From Mesorhabditis belari (Eukaryota; Nematoda; Chromadorea; Rhabditida; Rhabditidae), in the NCBI GenBank assembly GCA_958450365.1, contig CAUEEP010000930.1:1729501-1793500 (forward strand): a stretch of DNA of 64,000 bases. The letters run 5' to 3'. Position numbers and translations under genes: made by a program. The notes beneath the pieces were generated by a model that did not search any database, was not told the origin of the DNA, and saw nothing but the letters and a program-made list of their open reading frames with translations. Shown one piece after another: positions 45,876-57,501 of the stretch; positions within the stretch are counted from its first letter, which is position 1; each line of letters begins with the position of its first letter.

Positions 45876-48800
45876 TAGATCCAAAAGTTTCCATTCTTTG
45901 TCGAGCCCTTGAAACCCTCTTCAAATCCCTAGATGACAGGCTTCCATTACCTTTCCCTCCTCTTTCCCCCTTCCTCACCTCTAAGCATAACCTCAAAACT
46001 TGCTCCCAATCGTCCTCCCCTTTTCTCGAAAAGTTCTCTTCTTCCTCATTTTGTTTCACCTTTTTTCTTCAATCCATTCCTTTCACTCAGCTTCCACAAA
46101 ATTTTATTGAAAAAGTTTTTGCATATCAAACCAAGTTTTATGACACGTTCAGCCAACGAATTTTGTCATTCTAAATTGCATTTATGAATCTTAGGATCTT
46201 CATCGAGTATGTACAGCTAATATTCGATTCGTACTTGCTAGGCACTTGTAACAACATAAAAGAGAAGCTATCGTAGAGGATCAGAGATTGAAGAGACTTC
46301 AAACAATTCACTGGCAAAAATCTCCTCCAAAATCGCCACAATTTCTCCTCAAAAGTCGAGGAGAATCTCAAAAGAAACCAAAGAGAGATTTGATTGTACT
46401 TCTCAAGGATCTAAGCCATTGGCTTCTGGTTTTTGCTTTTCTTTCATTTCTTTCATTTCTTTCGTTTGATTTATGTAATAAACTAAAACTTCAATGTAGT
46501 TCTTGACCCTCAAGAGTGAATGTTTTCGGTATATTCTGAGCCTCTTGACTTCAAAAATGTTTCAAGATTGATTTTGAATGGACTTTTCTTTCAAAAACAC
46601 CCTATGACCTATCTCCCCATTCGCCGATTTCCCTTTCTGTTCTCCTTTTCATTTCTAATCTCAACAAATCTACCGTATTCCTTCAGCTGTTTCGATGATC
46701 TCCTTTAGCTTTTTATTATTTCAGTCTCTTTTCTGAATTAGAAGAATTCTGTGTACATTCTAGCCTAAATACTATTGATGAATATTCAAGTAGATAGCTA
46801 TTGATAGATATTCATCTTTTTGAGAACGAAAATACAATAAGAGGAGCACTTAAACATCTTAAATCTTAAATATAAATCTTATCAATTAAACACATCTTAA
46901 ATAAACAACTTTTTATCTAAATTCTTCGAAGATTTCGAAAAGACATAGCTTTGCACTCTTTCAAAAAACCTTGATGTAGATATTCAACGTCAGCTCATTT
47001 TCTGAGTACTGTATTTGAGGCATTGCCTATTGTGTACAATAGACATTCATATGCCTATTGTATTTTCAATTCATATGCATTCAGTGGAGATTGTATTTTC
47101 ACAAATTTTCAGTCTTGCAATTCCCTGTAATCCCTGCAATGTATCTTGGATCTGAAGATTCCAATTCAAATATCCAAAAAAAAATATTGTAAAGGAATTG
47201 AGTAAGTAAATAGCGAATTCATAGAACCAAACATCAAAACTAGCCCTCCCACAAAGTTCTCTCCAAATCGGCACACTTCTTCCACGAAAACCTCTTCCTC
47301 AAAAAAAACGTTCCGTCAAAATTTATCCCGTCTAAAAGCTCATATGAAAAAAAATGTAGCACAAGAGATGTGAAGGGAAGTCAAGGCACTCAACAGTCTT
47401 CCTTTCCTTTCCCTTCATTCTTCTCCAGAAATCCTCCTCTTCTCCTCCAAAAAGGATAGCCCATTCCCTTGATTCCCCTTCACCCATTTCCCTTTTTCTT
47501 TTTCCTCAATGAGTGCCAACTCTCCTCAAGAATAGACTGTTTCACAAGAGAAAAGGGAAAGCTTTTTCAAAGGGTTTATATGGTTTTCCCCTTGGGAGAT
47601 GGTGGAGAGTCGTTTCCTTTAGACTCATTGAGGTTGACTTGGTGCATTGCACTTTGCATAGTTTCTGTTTTGTCCATTTCACACTTCCTGCTTTTGTTTC
47701 GACTATTTGAACTGATTGTTGCTCATTTGAGTACAACACTTCATGATTTAGTGAAGCTTATTGAAGCTCTGAGCCATCTCATGACATGTCAGCGTTAACA
47801 AGACTTCAAAACCATTTGAGTCATTTCAAAATGCACAACAAGTCAACATATTTATCATGGTGATTCAGAATCAATGGAAAAATGCAAAAAGTGACAAGCA
47901 CGAAACTTTCTTTAGCTCCAGAAACGTAGTCTTCCACTTTCTCCTAAAATCATCTATGTGATTCATCCATAAAAAGAGCTAGATCTAGAGCTACCAATTT
48001 TATCGTTTTTCTTTTCGCTGCTGTTTTTTTTTGTGATTGCTTTCACCACGCTCACTCAAAAATGCTCTCCTTTGATTGGTTGAGAATGCTCTCCTTTGAG
48101 TCAATCAATTGCATTACATAAATAGTTCAAAGAGGGAGCTCTTTAAATTTCCTCACATGTCAGAAATATCAGAATTCAAACGGATTTGTTCCTCAAAACG
48201 AGATCGATTTTGAGGGATTTCCTTTCGGATTGTCTTTGAATCCGAAATCTTTCCCTTTTCTTCCCAACAGATCAACCTCCCTACCGGTTTAGGGGATTTC
48301 ATCCATCTTGCTCTATTTCCATTTCATTTCCATCTCTTTATTCATATTCAAATCCTTACACTTTCTACATTTCAAACGAACTTCTCGATTGCCTATAATC
48401 AATTTGACCTCTCTTTATCTGAATGTCGAGAAAAGTGTCAATGACAAAGTGGGTTGTTTCTTTTGCATGCTTCATTACCTTCATCTAGAGTTTCGTTTTC
48501 GATTTATTGTGCATTTCATCAAAAATTTTCATCAATTTATGCATTGCTATTGATTAAAAGACTCCTCCTGTTTCCTGTTTTCTTTTCCAAGTTTTCCCCT
48601 CGTTGTTAATCCCATTAGAATTGCCCTAAAAAATATCGGGAACAGAAAAAATCCGGGGAAATCCGGGAAGATCAAAGCTCATTGCATATTTTAGGCATTT
48701 ATCTAATCAATACTTTCTTACTTTTGTTTCACTGCTTGTTTGTTTAACTTGTGTACATTTTGAAGGTTTTAACCTTAATCTGGTTGGGTTTTCTGGGCTT

Positions 48801-49443
48801 TGGGTTGTATGTATTGTATACAAGCCACTGACCCAGCTCTTACCTGTCCTGCTTCGGTCTATTCCAATCTTGCCTGACCTGTCAGTGCCTTGGACTCATT
48901 TTGAACACTCTTAAACTCAGAAACTCTTCCCATCTTCCCATCTTCTCCGCCAGTCTAGTCCTTCCTTCCCTCAAAAACTGATCAAAGTCTATCGATCATC
49001 AAACCGTTTCTGATTGGATTATTTCTCTCCTCATGCCAAACATGTTCTTCAAAGCACATAATTTGCATTAACTTCTCTGTTCTCTGTCAAGTGGCAAGGA
49101 GGAAATCTTCATTAACTACCAACATAAACATTCTGCTCTGTATTTTCTTTTTATTGCTCTGTATTTTCGAAATCTTTTCACTGTTAATCATCTTAATTTC
49201 CCATAAGTCTGAAATTTTCCTTTTATCTGGACTTTCTCATGAGTACTGATCTTTTGGCAGGCAAAAAAAGGAGAATTGAGCTCATTCCACTTATAAATGA
49301 CTGCCAGTCTTTCCTCCGTTTTTCCCTTTTTTTCTTTTCTCATTTCACCGCAAGCATACCTATTACGGATATTATTTGAATGAGATTGAGCTTTTTTCAT
49401 TCAATCTTCACCAAGTTCTCCCCGATTCCCCATAATCCCAAAA
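45876..49443. other. Non-coding, no confident gene
   Basis: AT-rich with pyrimidine tracts (45930-46080, 47400-47510). The open frames here are short or low complexity, and none shows a signal, domain or paired exon. An open frame at 47469-47798 has one hydrophobic segment but no other support. Confidence 0.5.
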
Positions 49444-49635
49444 ATGCACCGTATCTGGATTGGTGTTGATCCAGAATTCCCGATTTTCAATTCAATTTCT
49501 TCTTGCGATTCCCCGTTACCCGAATATTCGTGTGAATTTGGGTGTGCTCAACTCGATTTTTACTATGGAACAATTGTGGACGAGAAAAATGAGTGCAAAA
49601 GTTACAATGCAACGGATCTGACAAGGTTATTGTAA
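49444..49635 (+). CDS. Possible small cysteine-containing protein or isolated exon (63 aa)
   Basis: The frame from ATG 49444 to the stop at 49633-49635 has normal amino acid composition, unlike the low-complexity frames around it. It contains four Cys ('SCDSPLPEYSCEFGCAQ' and a later 'NECKSYN') and looks like part of a secreted or extracellular domain, but it has no signal peptide at this start. A donor-like 'acaag/gttatt' near 49625 would allow it to be a 5' exon, but I could not connect it in frame to the DUF268 gene that starts at 49901. Function unknown. Confidence 0.3.
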   Translation: MHRIWIGVDPEFPIFNSISSCDSPLPEYSCEFGCAQLDFYYGTIVDEKNECKSYNATDLTRLL

Positions 49636-49900
49636 ATAGCAAATAAGAGAATTTGATAAGGTAAACAGAAGATACATCTAATTTCCTGTTTTTTTCTTTA
49701 TATCCCACCCAAACAGCTCATTTCTCGGATTGAATTTCAAATCCGAGAACATTCTTATCTCAATGCTAATCTAATCTTTTTATAAACTTTTCTGTTTTCT
49801 TTTCTTTATTGATTTCTTTGTTCTCATCTCAAATCTCAAAATGAATATAGTCGTTCTGAAAATATCTCGATGAGTTCATCACCAAATCGAGCATGACTCA

Positions 49901-52270
49901 ATGGGAGCCTATTCAAATTCCTATACAAAACGGTTTGTTTATAAGTTTATAAGTGAAAGAAAGCTCAAAACTATTGTAGTTTCTAAAAGAAATTGACTTT
50001 AAAATTGACTTTAAATCTGAAAACCAACAATTTTCAGATTTAAAGTCGAAGAAACGTGGGCAGAGATCGTACGGGATGGATTGAAATGGTTGGCTTTGTG
50101 TGCGATTTTCGTGATCATTGTGTTGATTGTGAAATTGGAATACGAAACATCAAAAGATGAGGCTGATGAATTGAGGTGAGAACTTTAAAAAAAAAAGCCA
50201 AAATCACCATAAACCTTCGAAATGTCAATCTTTCCAGTCAACTGTACACATTCAAAGACGGCAACTCGTCCTCATTTGATGGGTATGATGAGGAGCAAGA
50301 AGAATTCGCCTCTTTCAATCCCTTCAACTCGATTTTGGGGTAAGAATTTTGAGTAAAAGAATGCTGTAATAAAGAAAATACTGGAGTTCATCGTATAATC
50401 TTTCGATTTATAGCTTATAACCTTTCAATTTATAGCTTCTAATCTTTCAATTTATAGCCTATATTCTTTCAATTTATCGCTTATAATCTTTCAATTTATA
50501 GCTTATAATCTTTCAATTTATAGCTTATAATCTTTCAATTTTTTCAGTCATTCCCTCGAAATGATCTATTTCAAAGTCTATCGCCCACGAGGACTTTTTG
50601 TCGATTTGGAGACAAGACCATTACTAACACTCAAACATATACAAAGACCAAATTGTGTCAAGGTTTTAAAATCTTTCTATATCAATTAAATATTTAATTT
50701 TAGCCATTTGTTGACTACTTTTCTCAATACAAAGGCTATTCGGGTTCCGTTGAAAGACCGTCAATTCCTGATGAGAAAAGTCCCTTCCTGATGGGTGGAA
50801 TGGCGACATTGAAACAAGAAGAGGAAAGCAAAGTGAGTTTGAGATACTTGGTGAAGCGCAGAACTCGATTTGACTAACTTCAGCTAGTTTCTTCAACTCT
50901 TACAGTCATTCCAGATCATCAACAAATGGTCTCGTGCCAATGTTCTCAACTACATCGATTCCTATCATTTCGCCGAGATTTCCCAAGTGCCAAATGATTT
51001 CTGGAGAAACACCGAATGGGATTGGGGAAGTGGTGAGCAAAATTTGTGGCTTTTTTTTATCGAAATTCGTTCTAGTTGGTTTACATCACGCTTTCGATCG
51101 TTTTCCCATTGAGGGAAAATCGGGAATGATTTATGGATCGGATGGAAAAGAGCCTTGGGTGGAGAACTTTGCGATTATGGTGAGTTTGGATGATACGATC
51201 CAGTAACTAGTCTACTCAACCCCAAACTCCAGCACGGTGCCAAAGATTTGATGATCGTCGAACAGCAGAAAATCCTTTCCAATCGGGATTCTCGTCTTCA
51301 ATACATCACTCCTTTCGATTTGGCAAAGAATTATGAAAAGTTTTTGTTGTTTAGTTGAAAGTTTTCTATTTCTCTTTTAGTCATTCACAACGATACGATT
51401 TTGTTGTCTCTTTTGCTCAATTGAGTAAATTGGGATTGGGAATGAATGGCGAGATTGTTGATCCATTTGCTGATATCGATGCTATTCTTCGGGTAGGATA
51501 CAGTAATCAAAATGGCTATCTATTTTAGAAAAGCTTTTTCAAATAAATCAAATTTAGATTGGTTGCACTTTAAAGAAGGACGGAATTCTATTTTTTGGGG
51601 ACACAATCGGTCGAGATTCTCTTCATTTGAATACAAGGCGAATGTACGGAAGGATACGATTGCCGATGCTATTTGCAGGTAATGCGAACTGAAATCGGGG
51701 GTGGGACAAATGCGACCTTGTTTTTGCGCACCTGAACATTTGCGCACCTTTTTTTTTGCTGGAAAAGGCCTTAGGCAAGGCCGTAGAGCTTCGAAAATAT
51801 TTCCATGTAAGGGAATCGTATGCGTAGATTCCGAATTTCGACAAATCAGACTTCGCTGACACGTAAGATTTGAGCTAACAGGCAAAAACTGCGGAAAAGC
51901 GTTAAGTTGCGTAGTTTTTGCCTTTTAGCCCAAATTTGACGTGTCAGCGAGGTCTGATTTGTCGAAATTCGGAATCTACACATACGATTCCCTTCTATGA
52001 AAACATTTTTGAAGCTCTACGACCTTTCCTAAGACCTTTTCCAGCAAAAAAAGGTGCGCAAATGTCCAGGTGCGCAAAAAAGGTCGCATTTGTCCCACCC
52101 CCCTGAAATCCAATAAATAACTACAGCAATTTCTATTTCTTCCAGGTTTCGAATTGATGGACACTTTCTTGAACAGTCAAATCGATCCAGTAAAATTAGA
52201 TGGAAATTGGTTGGACACTGATCATCCAATATTATATTTGCCCGTTTTTGTTTTAAGAAAGAAATGGTGA
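49901..52270 (+). CDS. DUF268 family single-pass membrane protein (403 aa)
   Basis: Eleven exons: 49901-49932, 50038-50175, 50238-50339, 50548-50662, 50704-50832, 50906-51032, 51076-51179, 51233-51339, 51381-51492, 51558-51678 and 52146-52270. They sum to 404 codons with every phase agreeing. A short N-terminal tail is followed by one membrane segment at about residues 28-48 ('WLALCAIFVIIVLIVKL') and then a long region typical of the nematode-expanded DUF268 family: 'YHFAEISQVPNDFWRNTEW', 'GSDGKEPWVENFAIMHGAKD', a conserved 'FDFVVSF.QLSKLGLG' type stretch and 'GILFFGDTIGRDSLHLNTRR'. The topology suggests a type II protein of the secretory pathway, but the biochemical role of DUF268 is not established; its core somewhat resembles a methyltransferase-like fold, which I regard as unproven. 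The start was chosen because only this ATG (not the one at 49892) gives the right phase into exon 2. Intron 10 is filled by a palindromic element. Confidence 0.85.
50395..50545 (+). repeat. 19-bp tandem repeat in DUF268 intron 3
   Basis: About eight units of 'ctttcaatttatagcttataat' type sequence occupy the intron between exons ending at 50339 and starting at 50548, and run right up to its acceptor. Confidence 0.85.
51696..52104. mobile_element. Palindromic element (about 410 bp) inside DUF268 intron 10
   Basis: The left end reads 'gggggtgggacaaatgcgac' then 'gcgcacctgaacatttgcgc'. The right end is the complement. The arms are about 200 bp and nearly identical, extending inward through the 'gacacgtaagatttgagct' region. 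The terminal motif (GTGGGACAAATGCGACC, then GCGCACC, ACATTTGCGCACC) recurs in the elements at 52771-53300 and at 54240-54290. Donor and acceptor of the host intron remain intact outside it. Confidence 0.85.
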
Positions 52271-52770
52271 CGATCTTTAACGAATAGAGCCTCTATTTCA
52301 ACGGTTTTCTTTCACTTAACCAAAAATCTTTCTTTAATATGGGTCACAACTATCTCATTTTTGTCTGTTTTACTCATTGCAAGTTAAATGGTACAAAAAT
52401 TATTCAATAATTTAAGCGACAAGTGTTTTTTGTGCTGTATTTTTGTCTTTTGATTGAATAATTTATTTAAATAAATATATTTTTTCATTTCTTTTCTCCT
52501 TTTTGATCATTTTTCTCCTTTTTGAAGCAATCGTAGAGTTTTTTCTCGAGTCGATTAAAAGTGAAACAATATGGGCCTGTGCCTGCTTTTAATCCATTGC
52601 ATAAATAGGCGTATACCTGAATATTTTAGTAATGATTAAAGCTTTGATAAATATGTGCTAAATGAACATTACCCACCCATTTTTGCTATACATTTTTTCT
52701 GTAATAGTTTTTAGTTTTTGCGTTTCTTTTTCAATTTTGCAGGCTTATTCAAGCTTAATGTTTTTCGGAG

Positions 52771-53300
52771 TGGGACAAATGCTACCTTTTTTTTGCGCAC
52801 CCGGACATTTGCGCACCTTTTTTCCGCACCTTGCCCATTAGCGCACCTTTTTTCGCGTTTTAAAAAAGCTCTAAAAAGCTAATATTAACAAATTTCTATT
52901 CCAAAAGTTCTTTTTCTAGGTAATTTTAGGGCGTAGAATCGAAATTTTGACATATCAGAGCTTGTGGAAACAAACGGACGGAGTTATACAAAGAGAAAAA
53001 TCGACAATTTTCTGTAATTTGATCTAGCCGTTTTGTCTTTCAAATTGGTTCCACACGCTCTGATATGTCAAAATTTGAATTCGACACCCTCAAATTACCT
53101 AGAAAAACAACTTTTGGAATAGAAATTGGTTAATATTAGCTTTTTAGAGCTTTTTAAAACGCGAAAAAAGGTGCGCTAATGGGCAAGGTGCGCAAAAAAA
53201 AGGTCGCATTTGTCCCACTCCCGCGCTAATGGGCAAGGTGCGGAAAAAAAGGTGCGCAAATGTCCGGGTGCGCAAAAAAAGGTCGCATTTGTCCCACTCC
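52771..53300. repeat. Large palindrome, GTGGGACAAATG family, with an extra copy of one end
   Basis: Arms of about 215 bp (52771-52985 and 53040-53222) pair around a short centre. The right end is followed by a further 80-bp repetition of the terminal motif (53222-53300, 'gcgctaatgggcaaggtgcg' type sequence), so one end is present twice. Confidence 0.8.
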
Positions 53301-53399
53301 CCATTACCCACCCATTTTTGCTATACATTTTTTCTGTAATAGATTTTAGTTTTTGCGTTTCTTTTTCAATTTTGCAGGCTTATTCAAGCTCAATGTTTT

Positions 53400-54120
53400 T
53401 AGTTCTGGAACTAATGGCAAATCATACATGCCCGACATTTTGGACAGCAAGTAGGTTCAAAGTAGATTGTTTCAAATATTCTTTTTTTCTTAAGATTCAA
53501 AAAGCATCCGATGCTTTTGTGGCGCATTTTAAATCCGGGCATGCTACATATATGAACACAAGAAAGAGCCACCAAAGAAAGACGGAGATTATTCATCATA
53601 CAATTGCCACGGATGTGCAAAAGAATGGCTATGGCCTTATGGCGATAAAAGTGGTATGTTCTTATTCTATGAAAGCATTAAACAATGACTTTTTAGCTTA
53701 TTTGCTACACGTTCGACACTTGGGCTCACGAACCAACAATCCTATTGAAGGTTATCATACTCGTGTCGGGCACTTATTGATAAGTAAGTTAGTTTCTTGT
53801 CAGTCTTTTTTACTAAATTTGCATCAGTTTGTAAGTTAGTAAATCTATAATCACAGTAAAACTGTTTTAGATGACTGCCTGAGTATCAAAGATATGCTGA
53901 TGCTGTCGAAAGACGAATTTGACGACGTCAAATCGCAGATTGATCTAATCAAAAACGGAACGTTGCCACAAAGAGCGCGCACAAAACAGGAAGAAATTGG
54001 ACAAGATAAAGTCGCTAATTTAATATTTACTTTTAGCAATTTGTTTGGTCCTATTTCTTATGCAGATTGTTGTGATTTCTTGGACAATTTAGCACATTTT
54101 GTTAGGCCACAAAAGCATCG
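53400..54120 (+). pseudogene. MULE/FLYWCH-type transposase remnant
   Basis: Two open segments, about 53402-53838 and 53871-54135, read as consecutive pieces of one protein and could be joined by a short intron (donor after 53785, acceptor before 53871). The first holds a His/Cys-bearing region ('DAFVAHFKSGHATYMNTRKS') loosely like a FLYWCH zinc finger, and then 'GSRTNNPIEGYHTRVGHLL', a motif characteristic of the C-terminal part of nematode Mutator-like transposases. The second is a helical, charged tail ('LSKDEFDDVKSQIDLI'). The central catalytic domain is absent, so the gene is a deletion derivative. The first 120 bp are also part of the inverted repeat, so the coding sequence starts inside the terminal repeat. 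The family assignment rests on short motifs. Confidence 0.45.
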
Positions 54121-54551
54121 GATGCTTTTTGAATCTTAAGAAAAAAAGAATATTTGAAACAATCTACTTTGAACCTACTTGCTGTCCAAAGTGTCGGGCA
54201 TGTATGATTTGCCATTAGTTCCGGAACTAAAAACATGGGAGTGGGGCAAATGCGATCTTTTGTTTGCACACCCGGACATTTGCGCACCTTTTCTTTTTAT
54301 TAGCCAAAGTTTTTTTTGTTGTAAAATGCTGTTTAATTTTTGTTAAAAGTGAATAAATTTTAAAAGCTATGTATAAAGCTTTAACGGTGTAAAAATGTAA
54401 ACTATTAAAGTTGGAAATGTTGTACTACAAAACGCAGCAAAAAATACATAGCAAAAATGGGTGGGAACTGTCCGGGTGGGAAATGTCAATTAATCTAATA
54501 TTTTAAGTCCAGTGCAGCTAGTATCAGTTGGAACTAGGGTAGATCAAAAAA

Positions 54552-54623
54552 GTGCGCCGCCGGAACGCGAACTCACGACCCCTGGCTTATCGGGCAAATG
54601 TGCTAACCATTACACCACAAGGC
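54552..54623 (-). tRNA. Degenerate tRNA-like sequence
   Basis: The minus strand reads GCCTTGTGGTGTAATGGTTA then GCACA (box A), an anticodon-arm-like 'TTTGCCCGATAAGCCAG' and a box B-like 'GAGTTCGCGTTCC', followed by a run of six T. Stems pair only in part, so it is more likely a tRNA pseudogene or SINE head than a working tRNA. It sits just downstream of the last LACT exon. Confidence 0.45.
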
Positions 54624-54702
54624 ATTTGACATCGATTACTCCAGAGGGAGTTAACTTATCAAAGACTGGTTTGTCATTGGGAAAATTACGGAACAAAGGC
54701 TT

Positions 54703-57107
54703 TTATCTCCTCACCAATCCATTCTCGGGATCAATGCGAACATTTTGTCCGCCAACGCCCGTATGACCGAATTGCCAACTACCCTGAAATTGAAATGTTC
54801 AGGTAACAGCCAATTGTCAAGCAGTTGGCAGAATGAGAATCAATTGTGTTGATCTAAAGCTCACAAACCATTGGTCCTTTCCAATACATCCATCCAAATC
54901 CTTTACTCAAATTCTCTCCAAGAGTCTCGTCGAATTCATATGGGAACATTGGAGTTGAAATTTTCTGTCGATTTTTGTTATCAATCAATTTTATATAATT
55001 TTTACCTCCATCAACTCTTTTCCAATCAAATTGCCTTCAAGGAAAACCTGATGAGCCTGAAATTTTGGTTCTTTAGAGTTTCTTTGAATTTTCAAACTTC
55101 TAAAGTTGAATAAAGGTTTAACTAAAAACTTTTTCATAAAGTTAAGAAGCTTTATGATTTCTGAAACTATTAACCTTCTTAAACCTCGTTTCCCAACCTT
55201 AGCCAGTCCCCGAGCTGTTCCAATTCCATTCACAGCCGTTTGTCCAAGAATTCGTAGCTCCGGATTGTTGAACATTGTGAAATCCTGGATAATTTTATAT
55301 AGACACTTTAACTTGTTAAAGCACTAATAGCAAGCATTTTTTTGGAAGACTTACTTTCCCAAATTTCTTCATATTGGCGAGCCCTTGCGCAAAGAAGCTG
55401 CTCGGTTTGATGCAAGCGATTCCCATTTTGGCCACTCCACGGCTGTAGCCGCATTCTCTAAATCGATGTCTTCCATTTGTCGTGCTTTATTTATGGTCTT
55501 TGGACAATATTTCTTAATTATTATTGCCACGAAACCTCAACAATCCGGCTGTTGTGAATGGTTTGAGGCGAGCGATACGAAATTCCTCCAATTGTGTCCC
55601 GCCAATGTAAACGTCAATATCTGAAAGTTATTTACTACGCTTTGGAGACTTGCAGAAAAGCTTCCTTGTACTTTGTACAGTAAAGTATCTTCTAATAAAA
55701 TTATCTGATCTTGATTTCTCTCCTTACCATATCGATCTCGAATCTCCTCATTGTAGAATTGTGCAATGCTTCGTTGTCTTTTATCGATCCTTCGAAACAA
55801 ACCATCGGCCATCCATCCATGAGTAAATGGTTGATAAGCTGTTTTACTAAAGAAATACATTACAGAAATACATTAAAAATTCAATAAATTATCCTGCTAG
55901 AGCTTTTTCTTTCCACTTACCTTCCCGGTGGGAATCTTGATGTTTCAGCCTCGACAATTGCGTCCATTTTCTGTGCATCAGTCAGTTCATCAAGCTTCAA
56001 TTCCTTTGAAAGACAAGGGACTCCACTCTAGAAAATTGTACAATCGAATTTGTACACCTTATCTATTAAGATCCCAGAAACCGGGTTACCCAAATTCCAA
56101 TTCTGATTGACTGAGCATTTCCAAAAAAACTACTGTAGTCCGTAGTACCATAATCTTTTAAAAAGCTACCGCAATCCCACTGTCATTTGCTACCGTAATC
56201 CAGTTTTTAAAGTTTGGTTTAAACTTGGAAGCTTTCTGTTCTACCTGATGTGCCAACAGCTGCTCGATCGTTGTCGTCTCTTTTCCATTTTTTCCATATT
56301 CAGGCCAGTATTTTGTGACCTCAAATAGATATTCAGTTAACGGCCACCGTAACCCCGACAAAAAGAAACATTCATTCATTTGTTTGTTTTCATTCATTTT
56401 GTTTGTTTTCATTCATTTTGTTTGTTTTCATTCATTTTGTTTGTTTTCATTCATTTTGTTTGTTTTCATTCATTTTGTTTGTTTTCATTCATTTTGTTTT
56501 GACTTCTAGCAGAAACTGTGTCCGCAGAAGCAAAAACAGAAATTTTATATGAACCAAACCTGACCAAATCTTGGTATGAGCAAGCCCCTCGATCCACTTG
56601 CATTGCGAAACAAATTGCGGCAAAACTCTAAAAAAAGAGTCACTATTGAAAGATTTTCGAGCGTTGAATCTACCGTACCTTTGATATACTGAATATCGTA
56701 CTCAATGTTTCCTCTTTCCAAAAGCGGCCATACTTTTTCTCTGCATATCCACCCCAAATATCCACTATCAGCTCACCATCTCTATAATCAAAAAAAGATC
56801 AAAATCTGCAAGTGATGTTTTTCATAGAAATAGCAAAGTAGTCCTGGTAAAACTTGCACCTTTCTACACAGTGGATGTAGTTAAATGTAAATTTACTTGT
56901 AAACTGCAAACGAAGATCCCTCAGCTTCCCAGCGTTCCTCAAAGTTTTTGCTAGATCATAATTTTAAAAATAGAAACGAAACAAAATAATACCGAAAACT
57001 GTCCTTTATTTGAGCATATCCTTCTTTACAATATCCATCTATTGGAATAACGGAGCCTTTCTGAAAAAGGCCTTAAAGAAATCGAACAAAAAATCCACCT
57101 TTCCCAT
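54703..57107 (-). CDS. Beta-lactamase-fold serine hydrolase family protein (LACT type), apparently shortened
   Basis: Fourteen exons on the minus strand: 57107-57099, 57060-56993, 56950-56897, 56781-56679, 56627-56565, 56319-56245, 56027-55921, 55846-55728, 55620-55536, 55457-55355, 55284-55198, 55056-55006, 54964-54869 and 54783-54703, giving 366 aa in frame. Family marks: 'GELIVDIWGGYAEKKYGRFW', an SxxK motif (Ser75-Lys78 in 'IFSISK'), 'VTKYWPEYGKNGKETTT' then 'LLAHQ', 'GWMADGLFRRID', 'NPELRILGQTAVNGIGTARG' and the late HTG ('FGHTGVGGQNVRIDP'). These match the class C/LACTB fold, in which Ser and Lys do acyl-enzyme chemistry; nematode LACT substrates are unknown. The family usually has another 20-40 residues ('NGLK' type end), but here the model reads into TAA 12 bases after a normal donor (54714). 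Repeats and a tRNA-like sequence follow directly, so the last exon may be lost or displaced. It is the last gene of the minus-strand cluster. Confidence 0.8.
56375..56500 (+). repeat. 19-bp tandem repeat (cattcattttgtttgtttt) in a LACT intron
   Basis: About six near-perfect units of 'cattcattttgtttgtttt' lie in the intron between the LACT exons 56627-56565 and 56319-56245. Confidence 0.9.
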
Positions 57108-57501
57108 AAGTGAAGTGATGTCAAAAGGAATGAAATAGTAATAATATTGGTGTACTTTTTTCTTAAAAGTAGCAAAAGGTTAGATAGGTCAAGAAGATAG
57201 AGAAGAGAGTTCTAGTAAAAGAGAGAAAAAGATCGATCCTTTCCGCCTCGATCCCCTTCAAGGTCACTCTCTTCGAGTATCCACTCCATCACAATCAGCC
57301 CCCTGGCTATCTGTTTAGGTGCAATTTATGGTGGCATCTTCTTCGACTACCAGATTGAAATTGACTACCAGATTGAAACGTTAAAATCTTTGTGTTATGA
57401 GAATTTAACAGTGAATTTTGGTACAAATTTATTGACATTCGACATAACAAAACGAAAGTTTCTATCATAAAGTACACCTAAATATTAACAATCAAAAGTA
57501 T

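Larger units (their letters stand above)
52671..54490 (+). mobile_element. Composite element with nested inverted repeats and a MULE-like gene remnant
   Basis: The outer ends are inverted ('cccacccatttttgctata' at 52673, its complement near 54435-54465). A direct repeat of about 100 bp (52671-52769 and 53303-53399) flanks a palindrome (52771-53300) that has the same termini as the element in the DUF268 intron. Next comes an inverted repeat of about 125 bp (53401-53525 and 54105-54228) bracketing a transposase-like coding region, and then a single copy of the palindrome arm (54238-54290). Long terminal inverted repeats fit a Mutator-like element, later invaded or rearranged by the palindromic family. 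Boundaries are approximate. Confidence 0.6.
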
